From contig KV908683.1 of NCBI GenBank assembly GCA_002005505.1, positions 12,501 to 76,500 on the forward strand: a stretch of DNA of 64,000 nucleotides, written 5' to 3'. This DNA is from Botryococcus braunii (lineage: Eukaryota; Chlorophyta; Trebouxiophyceae). How positions within the stretch are numbered: the first letter of the stretch is position 1; the number at the start of each line of letters is the position of its first letter. A program made the translations under genes and the position numbers. Shown in pieces: positions 19,633 to 47,266 of the stretch. Under the pieces are notes generated by a model. That model worked only from the letters and a program-made list of their open reading frames with translations. It did no database searches and was not told where the DNA came from.

Positions 19633-19689
19633 CTCCCTTCCCTCCCCCCCTCCCCCTCCTCTTGTGTTTTTTGACTACACCACCTTCTG

Positions 19690-19765
19690 TTTTCGGCCCC
19701 TAGATCCCGCGTCCCCGCATGCACGATTTCTGGTGTGCGGTTAGGATGAGCTTCACTCTTAATAC
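19690..19765 (+). repeat. Dispersed repeat family A, copy 1
   Basis: GGCCCCTAGATCCCGCGTCC is followed by GCATGC and TGGTGTGCGGTTAGGATG. Clearly related copies lie at about 35080-35150 (+) and 41797-41867 (-). Each is next to a CT- or GA-rich simple repeat. Confidence 0.6.
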
Positions 19766-20339
19766 TAAACTGTTTGAATTCAAGCGCCTGGCTGGCCTTA
19801 CAGACAAAAACAGTCACTAGGGCTGGAGGAGGGCCCACCAGATTAAAACTGGTGCTTCTAGCCGTACAGAGCCACACACCATCAGTATATTACTTCAAGG
19901 GTGTGACACCATTTCTCATTAGCATTGATGGTAATGACAATATTACATAAATGCACTGCAAGTACCTGGCTTGGCATGATATACAATATGTTTTCTTAAA
20001 AATCACACCCACAACAGGCTCCGCCAGCCAGCTGGCCAGCAGAGGGCTAGGAAGGGTAGCCAGTCCACTACATTCTGATCAGGCCTGCTTAAAACAAAGA
20101 CACATGGCGGTGTATATGTACACACAGCCGAAATGCCAAGCAAGGTGACCAGCAAAATTGATCATGCATCCCCCCGCTGTCTTGGCCCATGAGGACAGGC
20201 CCTGACGTGTCTAAGGGACACCTGAAAGGAGTTGCCTCCCTGCTTAAGAAGGCCGGCCCACTGATCAATGTCATGTTATTGCCAAGAGCCGACAGTGGGC
20301 CAGGAATGCTTCGAGACTCGCATTAATACCAGGTAGGGA

Positions 20340-20625
20340 TTGTATTACCCGGGGAGTCTGGTTTGCCTGTGTGGTTCCTCTGAGCATCAAGAAGAAGGAG
20401 TTGCATCCTGCAGGTTATGCTGGGTGGAAAGGATTTTAGTATATGTACGGTGGGAAAGGGGCATACTTCTATAAAAAAGTTAAAACCACAAAGCCTCCCC
20501 GTCCCCGTACTTACACGAGACTTCTTTTCCTCCTCCCAGCATAACCAAGCCCTTGACGAACAGCACTGCCACACACATTTGCATTCAGTCGATCCCTAGT
20601 GGTTTACTGGCTACCCGTACAACCT
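20340..20625 (+). repeat. Dispersed repeat family B, copy 1
   Basis: It contains GGTGGGAAAGGGGCATACTT and AGCATAACCAAGCCCTTGA, then GAACAGCAC and GATCCCT. The second half matches 51610-51690, where the copia element inserted beside another copy. Parts recur near 35495-35600 and 44315-44420. No coding capacity is seen. Confidence 0.6.
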
Positions 20626-21986
20626 GGTGGAATACAAGAAGTGGGTCTGTGCTAGTGCAATATAGTATTCTGGGTATGAAGGGGTAAAGGAGTTAGGTTG
20701 CTGTGCGACAATATGTTCATAAGGTTCTTCTGGTGCTTACATACCGCGATGCTTACATATCGTTTTTCTCTGCATGTGCCGGGCCATCCACATGTTACAC
20801 TTTTTTCTTGTACCTGTACTATTATTATGATTAGTCACGGCAAACTGCGGCAAACTTCAAATTCATGATAAGCAGCGCCCTATGACATCCATATCCCATA
20901 AATAACAATGCTCTCAATGGCGGAAGTTGAGGAAAAGGGTACGGGCTGCTGGGCCTGCTAGAGTATGGGCTGCTGGGCCTAGCTAGATCTGAAGACACAG
21001 CAGAACCATACACCGGCTAGGATCCGTGGATTACAGAATCCTGCCCCTAGCTAGGCGCTGAATGACCGGCGTTAGATGGGAATGGATGGCCACGATCTCG
21101 AGGGCTTGACACTGGCATCAAGTCTACCTATCGTAAATGTAATAACTCAGTTTCAAATAACTAATAAACCTCAGTTCCTTTTAACACATGCATGCACCGT
21201 TGCTCAGCATGTGCCAGAAACGTTCCTGCATCGTTTCTAGCACAGGATTGAACGGTACAAACGTCTATATGGCAAGCATTGGAGGGGTTGCAAAACTCGA
21301 ATCTTGTGTCTAAAGGAGATTTCAAGCATGTATCTAACGCATTTAAAGAAGAAGAAGAAGTAGAAGAAGAAGGAAGAACGAATCAAAGGCTACATCTTTA
21401 GTTCCAGACCTTAGGCGGCTGGACACATTCGCTTTTCTATTTGATCGTCTTCTTTTACACGGTAATGCCTTATTTAAGATGTGATTTATCCTTCCTTTCC
21501 CGATATGGCAGTGCATTTGGCTCAGTGGGATCTTGTTGATCTCTAACTTTGGGACGCCACGCGCCTTAAAACGCGGACGACGCCGACATGTTGTGCTTGA
21601 GACTGCGCAAGAAACACTGATCAGCTTCGAACTCAGATCAAGGAAAGCGGTGGTGCCATTTGTACTCATTGTCAAGGTACCTCACGAAACTCCCGATTGT
21701 GTGATGGGGGTTTACATACCAGCGGATCCACTGTCTTTGGCAACTGTTCCATCTGCCTTTCCTGCGACTTTCCTTAACAATTGTGTATTCGTGTTGCCTT
21801 TGGCATTTTTGTTCTGCTGGATTGCCGAGCTAGGATTTATGACATTTCGCAGTGGGGCATCGCTCTCGGGGCCGACTGGCATCTCAACAAACACTGATAC
21901 CTGTACATTTGCGTGTTTGGCAATGCAGTATTTGGGTGGCACTTCCGTATTGTTTGAAAAGTACAAGTTAAGTTTTTATCAGCATA

Positions 21987-32752
<10,766 letters not shown>

Positions 32753-35700
32753 GTCCCGTCCAGTTCAAATCCGCCTTGACTTTTGGAGAATGGATGACCA
32801 GGTCATCCTGCTTGCGGTGCAGTTCTGTGGCCAGAGCACCATGAGGGCTCTTGAATCCCTGCACAAGTTGTTGAACCTGTCAAAGCAGCAGCACTGTCCC
32901 TGCACCATCCTTTCCGTGCCTGGCTACAATATAATGCCATCCAAGCTGCTTCGCATGTAGGTCAATATTCTGACAAAAGCCGTTCTTTTGTGTGATGAGT
33001 GATTCTTGTTCTCTCCCCCATTTTCTTGGAGATATACAGCATCCCCCAGCGACAATAGCACTTTTGTGCTCCCTGCATAAGCAGGTGAACCTTTGCGGCT
33101 AGTAGCTGGTTTTTGAATGCCTTGTTTCTCAGAAGCGTGTAACACACGTCTGCCTATCATACCCCCCCCCCCCCCATGAAGCCCGCTCTTTGTAATGCAA
33201 TCGACTCAATTCCGAACTGCCGAAGTCCTGCAGATCGCCCTTCCGACCAGGACCAGCGCGGCCTGTCGGTTGCTTTGGCTGGCGTTATTCAAATAATCAC
33301 TCGTGGTTGTCTAGATAACACAAGCCAGAACAACCAACCAGTACTGCTACCGTGCATGGCTCGATTGAAATATGAAGATCCTGTGTGTTCACCTCGTAGT
33401 GTGTCCGTACCCATGTGAGAGTGTCCGCACCCATGTGAAAGCTCTGGTGACAGCCACGTGAGAGTAAACTAGTGATCGCGAAGTTTAAAAAATACTCAAG
33501 ACGTATTTCTGGGGTTGAGGTGTGCCCTAATGAGTTGTGACTTTTTATAAAGTGTATATACTTTTACTAAGGATTAATTGTGCAAACCGGGTTTGACCAG
33601 TCCAAGCGCTGAATGGCACGCAACAGTTCAAATGGCAATATGGCACTCAGGCATTCCAGCAAATGTGAGAAACACGGGCCTGCCTGCTCGTGTACTGTAT
33701 TGTGCGGCGTCACCGTAATGCATTGGAATGGAATGATTGTTTGTGAAGCTCAACGTGGCTCAAAAGTGAGTGGCGTTGCTGTGTGTGGAGCCGGCCGGCC
33801 TTTTCGCAACGGAAAATTCATAAGAAAAGTAAAAAAGTCATATGATGCATCTAGCACGTAATTGTGATCTCTGTGCCGTAAATGTCGAGTCGCAGCAGTT
33901 CCTTGTATTTTAATTACCTAAAAACTTTGACATATGGGCATCTGTCAAAGGTACAGAAGTGCTATAAGGATGTGGCATTTTGTGCACATGTGCGCGGCCT
34001 CAGCGAAGGAATAACACTTTTGTGCTTTGCATTATGTTGCACGTGGAAGACCACTCATGAACAGTGTTGTGGCCGGAATTTGCGGGGCTCCAGAAACCCC
34101 CAGGCACTGGACGTTGGCGCTCTTCGGCTTTAAGCCTTTAGAAGCTGCCCCAGGATGCGTAGAAGAATTATCTGACAATATACAGACGGCTCCCAGAAGG
34201 GAATATGAGATGGCGTCCATGCAAGAGCGTTTAGCTTGTTAACGTTGCTGGTGAAGACCGTTCGTGGGTTAAGTTATTAGGGTGACGCTGGTTGCAATTG
34301 CTGTATATGCAGCTTTAGCGTTGCTGTAAGTGGCTTCTTAATACTATCACTGTGTTTGCCCGGGTCCTTTCCCTCCTGGGGGTGGGGGGGAGGGGGTCAA
34401 AATATCCTCGAATGATTTATCTCGACATGTATGTTCCAAAGCTAACGTATGTAGCCTCAGAATATATGCATATTGCTGTTTATGTTGATAGCGCCCGGCT
34501 CGCATGCCAGGACATAGTTGTCATTACCAAGGCGGGCTCATATGTGTATAGAGCTTGGTGTTCACAGGCCTATCTGCCCTTCCGTTGCCTTCTTTGGTTC
34601 AGACTCGCTGTCGTCATCAACGCTGTAGTGTCGTAAGATTGTGTTTAATAGCCCCTTCTTGTGTTTGAAGCGTGTAGTTCGCATACTCACCCGATCCTCT
34701 ACAGCGCATGGGGACTGTGAGTCTCCATACCACGGTATGATCATGATTAAGTGACCCAATCCTGCCACGGTGCTTGTGAAGCAAGGCCAATCTCTTCCAC
34801 ACTCAGAGCAGGTAGAGAAGTGAGTCACTTCAAGTGACCCATACGGGGGCACTGCCGTCTGTTGACTGATTCACTTGACACGCTTGACAGTTGGCTACAA
34901 CGGTATACTTTAGATAGTGCAAGCTGCAGTCGTGAGATCTAGGACTGGAACTAAGCGTACCAACAATTGACTCCCACCCCCTTCCTGTGTGTCCCTCTCC
35001 CCCCCCCCTTCCCCTTCTTGTGTCCCTCTATCCCTACCTTTCCTCGCCATGTTCCTTGGCTTTTTTGCACCCTCACCTTTTGCCTATGGCCCCTGGATTC
35101 CGCGTACCTGCATTCAGGATTCAGGGTGTGCGGTTAAATATGCGTCACTTTTTAACTCAATATGGCTCAGTCCTTCCGCAGTCACGCGTTTCATGGTGCA
35201 GTCCTGTTGTTAGAGGAGATCCCAGGTCTTGTAGTCCAGAGACACCAGTCCTTATCATGTGGGACGATTAGTAGTAACATATACGTCAAGGATCTTCCAC
35301 CAAAGCCAACCCCGGTTGTACGGGAGTGACGAAGGTTGAACAGCACGTGCCAACACGCAGGACTTTTCCTGAATGTATTGAACTACACTAATCCCCTTTA
35401 TTGTAAGCGCCTAGCTATACCTTCACCATATGGGAAGTTTGGTCTGGCGTGTTGTCCCTCAAGGCCTTAAGGCTAAGCTGTGTGGCAAAGAGGTTCGTGT
35501 ATGTGCGGTGGGAAAGCGTGCCCCGCGGGGCATACTTCTGGTGCTTACACATTATATATCTCCGTGTGTGTGCCAGGTCATGCACACTTTACACTTTTTT
35601 CGAAAACCTATACTTGTACCTAAAGGCCTGTTGAGAAGCGTTTGAAGGATTTGGTTCCAGCTGTGGGCCAGCTACAAGCAGCGTTTGTTTCCAGCTGTGG

Positions 35701-36504
35701 GCAGTAGCGCTTGTGCGCAGTGGCGCCTTCTGGTAGGTTTCACTCTTCCCCTTTTCACTGTTGATCTCCGTTAGTTGGGTGCCACTGTGATGTTTGATTG
35801 GGCCCTGGCTATGCAGACAAGCATGCATGACACATGATTTACTTGTTAGATGTACTTCACTCCCTATCTCTACAAAAGAAGTATAGGTAGAGATACTACA
35901 TCTGATAAATACGATAGTATTGAGGGATGTGCTCCGAACGAAGCCGAGTGGGAGTGCGGTTTCTCTAGGAAAAGCGACCTTAGCCCGAGCCTGGGTCGGT
36001 GCAGAAATAATGAAAACGGACCCCAGAGACTGGGGCCCAGACCCGGTTTAGGTAAGTGTCTACACATGCACCGAGCACAAGCAGGGTTACGGCAGCGACG
36101 TTGCGGTGTAAAAACTGTACATCAGGAATTGATATTTTTCAGGAAGATACATTAAGGTATGGGACTTTTACATTAGAACAGTAGGTTCAAGCTGCAACCA
36201 CGGAATAGTGGTCACGAAATCGGGTCCCGTGTTTCCCCCTGATGTTGAAGTGTTTTGGATCTTCATATCAATCGCTTGGGGTTTCAATTAAACAACCAAC
36301 CGTACAAGTACGTTCTTGCTTTGGATTGGAAGGTAATCCCTGGAGAGCACCTGAACGAAGTACAAATCTGCCGATCCACGGGATCGGACGGGTCTGTGTG
36401 AGCTGACTGCTTCTCCTGGTGCAGGGGTTTCACCTCGGAGAGTTCCCAAACAGAGGCCTTCAGTATTATTGCACATAAGATGCCGTAGTAGGCAGTTAAA
36501 AGTG
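32753..36504. other. Intergenic region; no gene seen
   Basis: This lies between the stop of the hnRNP-like gene and the ATG of the hydrolase gene. The open frames are short and have no exon-like borders with recognisable protein features. It includes partial copies of dispersed families A (about 35080-35150) and B (about 35495-35600). Confidence 0.45.
35080..35150 (+). repeat. Dispersed repeat family A, copy 2
   Basis: GGCCCCTGGATTCCGCGTACC with TGTGCGGTTAAATATGC follows a CT/C-rich stretch at about 34995-35045. It matches the copies at 19690 and, inverted, 41797. Confidence 0.6.
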
Positions 36505-41369
<4,865 letters not shown>

Positions 41370-41796
41370 GGGGCTCCTCACCTATAGGCGTCCCAAAGTG
41401 CGACTCGTACGAAGCGGAGTGTGCCGCAGTGCAGCATAGCATGCAGCGTGGTGCGCCTCATATGCAGCGTCGCGTGACACATGGCTTGCCACATGGTTGT
41501 ACAGGTTATAATCTGATATTATATCGCCTTTTATTTAAGCATTCTGTGACACCATAGTGTCAGCACAGCTTTTTCCGGTGTGCTGTTTCCAGAATATGAA
41601 AGATGATGCTCGCTGCGACGTTGTCACATCAGGACATTGATGCGTCGTTGCAGAATTGGCTGTGTGTATTGAGGTCAAACAGAGCAGCCTCTCCCACGTG
41701 GGCTTCCCCACGGGTGTTCATGGAGCGCACATGCATATCAGCACATGGCCTCATACCCACTGGGCCACTGCACGAGCATGCACAAATGCATACTTA

Positions 41797-41920
41797 AAAT
41801 TAACAGTGAAGCATATTCTAACCGCATACCAAAAATCCAGCATGCAGGGACGCGGAATCCAGGGGCCAAATATTCAAGGTGATAATGAGAGGGAAAGAGA
41901 GAGAGGGAGAGAGAGATACT
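41797..41920 (-). repeat. Dispersed repeat family A, copy 3, with GA tract
   Basis: The inverse of the 19690 and 35080 copies (CGCGGAATCCAGGGGCC on the plus strand), followed by a short GA-rich tract at 41888-41915. Its position next to a purine tract matches the CT tract beside the other copies. Confidence 0.6.
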
Positions 41921-43889
41921 TGTTATGGCTTCAGCTGTCCACTCTTTGTCACAGTGTTTTAGCAATGCGACATGTACGGCACAGGAATTACCAGGTTAGA
42001 TGTATTTCACAGTTTCTTGAGCAGGCCTGGGTGGCGAAGCAGGCTGCTGCCTCATCAGGCACAGCCAGCACTCCTCACCCGCCATCGTATGCATGTGGGG
42101 CCATATTTATGTAAACAATATGTCAGGACTGGAGTGAGCTCGCGAAGCACTGTCCAGTCGATTCAGTTGGTGAACCGTATGTATGCCACGTGTTATATTA
42201 GGTAATTACCTATTCATGCACGTGTTGAAGTATATGCACGTGCCAGGTTGAACCTGGCACACCGTGAAGTTCATGCCTGTGCTGTTACCAACGACTCTGA
42301 TCAAGACTCATATGTGTCCCACGTGCCGGTACTCTTCAATGGTTACTCGGACTGAAAATTGCCATTGGGGTTTCTTGACGAGGAAATTCTCCCACGTATT
42401 ACTAGCACAGAGCATTTTCCTGGTCAAGCTTCTGTAACCCTTGGCTTCATCGTTTTGGGGTTTCCCACGGTTCCCAAGGGGTGCATCTGCAGCACGCAAT
42501 GTCTCCTGCACTCACTGGGCTTGTTTCCTGGCTGACAAGAACGCTGCTCATTTGAAACGGTGTCCTGCTCTTCTGTTTATAGACAAGCTAAATCACACGG
42601 CCAACCTGCTGGCAAAGACACAAGCCCTTTTTCGAGACGACCCCCCCCCCCCCCCCAAGACTTTGAACGACGAGAAAGCAAAATCATATGCCTCCTCCCC
42701 TGTCCAAGGGCTCCGGTATCTGTCACCTATATCGCATATATCACAGAAAAGGGTAAAAGAATAAAGAAAATGAACTGAAATCCAGCCCTTTGTCTTGCCG
42801 AGTTTTGATATGTGCCACTTTTGGCCTGGGCTCACCAGTCGGGCAAAAAGCTTTTGGCACCAAGCCCGTACCTCACATGTTGACGGTTAGACCTAGGACG
42901 TGTCGCCCTCTCTCTGTCTGTCTGATCTGATACCTGCCATGCCCACCTTCACAGATTGAGAGACCGATCCTGAGATCTCCGACTTAGGTCTGATCATGCC
43001 TTCCCCAAAGCCAGATCAGACGCCAGGCCTGTGGGGGCTCCCTGACCTGGCATGCGCAAGAAAATAATTGACTGTACTTGAAAGCCCCTCGCCAAAGCCA
43101 GCAAGGGGGGAACTACTGTAAACATGACAGCTCCACCAGAGTACCGCTCCTGGCTGCCCCAACAAGTCTGATGCTCAGGGGCTCTGAAGCGTCGCACCTA
43201 AACGGGCAGGCACACCCCTGGTGCCAGCAGGAACCACCCTGGTGCTGCTTTGCGTGGCTAATATCGGCTCCTCCAGCGTGCAACAAATCTGCAGATCCAG
43301 CGAGGCGCTGGCGTTGGAGGCGTTGGTCGCTTTTATTCTAGCGGTGGCCTAGTTTACCAAGACGGGTCTCCAGCCGCAGTCTACTTGCGAAAACTGGAAA
43401 TCAGCTTCATAGTGACTGTCACGTTGTCAGGTCGACGGTGTCAACCTGTCCAACAGCTGCTGACTTGCAGATGAGAAGGAAATGATTCCCTCAAACTATG
43501 AAATGAGCATCTCATGCAGCCATTCAGTGGTCAGCTATCCCGAGCGAGCCAGTAAGCACCTGTGGGGTGTAGAAAAGCAGGCACTCCATGTAACGTTGGG
43601 GCTCATGACTCCAAGCGCAATATGGCTTTGTGTGAGCTTCCTGCTGGAATTTTAGGGCCACAGCTCGAGGGCTGAAGGAGCCTGGGCATCTTTTGCTGGC
43701 CAAGATGGTTATGGCATCGTGCTATTGGCATGATGGTCTGAGGCAATGAAATCCTGCCGTGATTTAACGGCCCTTCCGCAGTTGACGTAGAGGTTCCCGG
43801 GCGGACTGCGATGCAGTGCTCTGTGTTACCGCTTGCGTATCTGCAGCAGCCCGAAGCTCCACGCCCTCCTGCATCTGCACAAGGAGAGC

Positions 43890-43965
43890 CCCATCCAATG
43901 GCCACTCAATCACTTTCAGGAGGAGCCCCATCCCATGGCCACTCAATCACTTGCAGGAGGAGAGC
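43890..43965 (+). repeat. Tandem duplication of ~36 bp
   Basis: GCCCCATCC(A)ATGGCCACTC with AATCACTT and CAGGAGGAG occurs twice in a row with a few differences. It is non-coding as far as can be seen. Confidence 0.8.
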
Positions 43966-44314
43966 GTATGCTTCACTCTTTATATATACAGCATGGCGGA
44001 TGCATGTGGACTACCATACCATGAAAGGAGGAGACAGATTTCCCCGCAACTTCTTTCGGCGAGCCGCTACGTGAGGCTTTCCAGGCACAAACCACCACGA
44101 GGTTTTCTCTTGGGGCACAGCCTCGGGAGCTAGTCTCTAAACGAACAATTTGAGCAAGGCGGTCGGTTTACTTTGGACTGCTCAAAGTTGGTAGTGCTTT
44201 CCAAACCACGTGCACAGGCTGAGTTGCGCACAAAAGTTCTTCTACAGCCCCCCGTTGGTGACACTTTGGCATCATGTTACTCACCAGACACTGCTATGTT
44301 CTACAGGCGTTGCA

Positions 44315-44420
44315 TTAGAAAAAGTGTGAAGTGTGCATGACCGCCACACGCTGAGAAAATATTATGTAAGCACAACAAATACTCCCCGTGCCCCCCATAC
44401 ATACACGAAGCTTCGTATTC
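44315..44420 (+). repeat. Dispersed repeat family B fragment
   Basis: AAGTGTGCATGACCGCC, GAGAAAATATTATG and AAGCACAACAAATACTCCCC match the sequence at about 51517-51600 with moderate divergence. Confidence 0.5.
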
Positions 44421-44681
44421 TTGTAAGCTTCGTAAGGGCCCCCCTGCTGCTAGTGCCTAGCGTAGGTCATCCTTCCTCGCCAGGTAAGCAACATATCTGT
44501 GAATGCTAGAGGTCCTGAACTTTGCAGAAAGTCCCGCCATCAGCTCAAAATGACTTGAGAGATGCCTGTGGCGACTCGTTGACTAGCACAGTTGGACATA
44601 TTAGCTCTGGAATCTAGTCCCTCTGCATGGCATGGCAGTCACATGACCGGTTATAACCTCCAGCCACATGGAAGCCGACCC

Positions 44682-44746
44682 CCCCCACCCCCCCCCCCCC
44701 AAAAAAAAAAGAAAAAAAAAAGAAAAAAGAAAAAAAAAGGGGGGGC
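44682..44746. repeat. Poly-C, poly-A and poly-G tracts
   Basis: C runs, then A runs with single G interruptions, then a G run. This is low-complexity DNA with no coding value. Confidence 0.9.
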
Positions 44747-45130
44747 TCTAAAGACCATGAATGGGACATGTGCTGTTACGCCTTTCCGATTGGGGCAAAG
44801 TGCATGGCCACAAGGTATGTGTCTAATATCAGGTACATGACGAAAAGATACCCTGTAGACAGTCCTGGCCAGCAGCCCCTTCGCATAACCCTTTTGTAGT
44901 ACATAACCTCTGGAGGGAAACTCCATCTCCTCACTGCTGAGGAGAAGCAGATGGACACCAGCGTAAAAGCACATCTTGGCAGCTGGGAGGAAGATACATG
45001 CGTACTTCCTAAATTCCTCTGGGAGAGGCAGGGAAAGGGGGGGGGACAATGCAAGGCACAACAACCAATTCCATGTGAAGGGAAAGCAAGCCCTATGAGC
45101 AAGCCCTATGAGCAAGCCTACTTGGCGTAC

Positions 45131-46478
45131 CTTGCCAAGTTTGGTATAACGGTGCTGGGCTTCTTGGAAAAATGGCCGCACAATGTTCATCTCCATGGCG
45201 CTCAGGTTCAGCATCTTGACGGATATGGCCTTGTCAAGCATGGTAAGTCCGTCAATTAACTTGTTGAAGCGAGTCTTGCGGATGTTCTCCAGCAAGGTTC
45301 GGACCTGCAGATCAGGTTGCCCCTTAACCTACTGTTCCATGACAAGCATGGTCTCTTGGGGTTGCCTGAAACCGCTTCAAGCTTCAACCCACAACCCAAT
45401 GCTAGTGAGGAATTCCAACAGCAGGCTTGAGCATCCTGGGCATTCCTCTATGTTGTGTGTGGTGAACATGAGAGGCAATCTGTCTCAACTCAGGACCCCA
45501 ATATGTTCTCAGACCCCATTTGGCCGCACAGCATCCTCCGGCAATCCAGGAGCTCTTGCAACAAAGTTGAACCTGCCAGTGGGCTGCAGAACTAGGCCTA
45601 CCTCCTCAAAATCAGGTCCAAATGCATCCCGGCAGTGCTGAAACAGTAGATTTGCAATCTCGATGTAGTGGAATGGCAGCTCACAAAATGCAGCACTGCT
45701 GCTGCGCTCCTGGTCCAGAACATCTGGACCCCAAGTCCATCCCAGCAGATGAGTTAACGGAATCTGAAGTCCATCAATTGGGCAGCAAGTACCGCAGCTA
45801 GAGCCTGCAGGATCTGTTCGACATAGGAGGCAGATGTGCGTCTTTCTTCTTTGACTTGCCTCTTGCATGATCTTTTCGATATAGGAGGCACATGTGCGTC
45901 TTTCTACTTTGACTTGCGTCTTGCATCTCCAGTGCAAGGAGGCCCAGCGGACGATAACATTTCATGCCCACAAACCACAATGCCCATTTCCCAGGAGGGA
46001 ACTGGCAATATATCCCCTAGAGTTCCCAGGTCTCACCTTTCAGTTCATTCACTCCGAGCCACTCTGGCGGCTCTACTCTACATCTGTTCATTTTGCACAG
46101 GGCCAATGCCATCCAAAGCGGGACCACTACACGTGCCTGGGTATCGAAGGGGCCATATGTTGCCTGCAAGCATGGGTTGTGTCAGCTGACATGCCATTTG
46201 CGAAACCAGTAATCTCTTCAAGGTCTTACTAGAAGACTAACAACTTACCGCTATACATCTAAGCATGCCATCGTCCTCGGGCAGAGAGAAGCTGGGCACT
46301 ATGCTGACTTCAGAGTCTTCCGCATAAAATGATAGCTGCAACCATAGCCAAACTACCGATGATTTCGATAACACGGAAGATAAAGCATCCAAATGTGCAA
46401 GAGACAGATTAAAGGAACAAAGTGATTTACCTCTTCTGGAGTGAACTGAAGATCGGACTCAGTAAAAAGTGCCGCCAT
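45131..46478 (-). CDS. PSF2: GINS complex subunit PSF2 (last exon not found)
   Basis: Exons in transcription order are 46478-46431, 46335-46249, 46163-46037, 45723-45602 and 45304-45131, all with GT-AG borders and matching phases, giving 186 residues before the last donor (AAG|GTACGC). MAALFTESDLQFTPEE and AEDSEVSIVPSF match the N-terminal FxAExExVxIVPxF block of PSF2. PLWMALALCKMNRCRVEPPE matches the PLWLAxxLKxRxxCxxxPPEW block. LPFHYIEIANLLFQH and VRTLLENIRKTRFNKL match the central helices, and LNLSAMEMNIVRPFF the conserved NLSAMExNxVRPFF helix of the plant form. PSF2 is one of four GINS subunits; with Cdc45 and MCM2-7 it forms the replicative CMG helicase in the nucleus. The family usually ends some 10-20 residues later. 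The gene is divergent from RNase T2. Confidence 0.9.
45815..45930 (+). repeat. Tandem duplication of ~58 bp in a PSF2 intron
   Basis: ATAGGAGGCA(G/C)ATGTGCGTC with TTTGACTTGC and CTCTTGCAT/GTCTTGCAT occurs twice in tandem with few differences, between PSF2 exons 3 and 4. Confidence 0.85.
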
Positions 46479-47266
46479 AATGCACGCTGCAAAGTAACTA
46501 CACTGCCGATACTACAAAGTATAAATACAAATTAACCACTTGATCTGCAATGAAGTGTATATATGGACCAGTCATACACATGCCTCTCCTCAAAGCCGCT
46601 GAGCGCTTCAATCGCAGCAGGGGCTACGGCACACACAACATTACAAGGTTGGCACCAACGTTAAATGGTCGTAACTCTGAAACTGCCGAAATTGAAAGAA
46701 GCGCATATGCGAAACTGCCTATCTTTGCTTAATCGCAAGCTTGCATGGCTGATGCCACCCAAGTTGGTGACCCAACTGCAGCGGGCTTGGCTCCAGTGGA
46801 CCCGGGAACGGGACTGGTTCCCGGTGTCCTGGATACTGTCCTACGTTAAGGTCTCCAGGATACAGGCAGAGTCTGGTACAGTTCGTATCCAGCCTTCCAG
46901 TGCGAATTTCAGCTTCAGATAGGTAGCCAACGGCGGCATGCACAGAGCAACAGCGAGAACAGTGTTCTCAGAACACACTAGCTCCAAGTGGCATTAACGG
47001 CCGTCAAGCACACTTGCCTGCCTCACAGCTTCATTGTTTTCAATTAACTGTTATTGTCGTCTTAGTGAATATCCTTGAAAACGGCTCCCGGTGGTGGCAA
47101 GTGCTGGACCGGGGACTTAGACAGGGGGAATATTCTCTACACATCAGCGTCGGAGGCTATTTTGTATTGAGTGTTTGCACTTTTTTCCATTGCTCTCGCT
47201 GAATAATCCTTGCCTTCGGTCTCTAACTGTTGAGAAGTGTCACGAACCTTCAAAACACCCAAGACC
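46479..47266. promoter_or_regulatory. Shared intergenic region of divergent PSF2 and RNase T2 genes
   Basis: The start codons of the two genes face away from each other across 788 bp, so both promoters must lie here or in unannotated 5' exons. No TATA box can be assigned with confidence. Small inverted repeats are present, for example CGGGAAC/GTTCCCG near 46803-46822. Confidence 0.4.

Larger units (their letters stand above)
41370..45130. other. Intergenic region; no convincing gene
   Basis: This lies between the hydrolase stop and the last identified exon of the minus-strand PSF2 gene. The final short PSF2 exon should be in the 43.5-45.1 kb part but could not be identified. It also contains small duplications and members of the dispersed repeat families. 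Confidence 0.4.
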
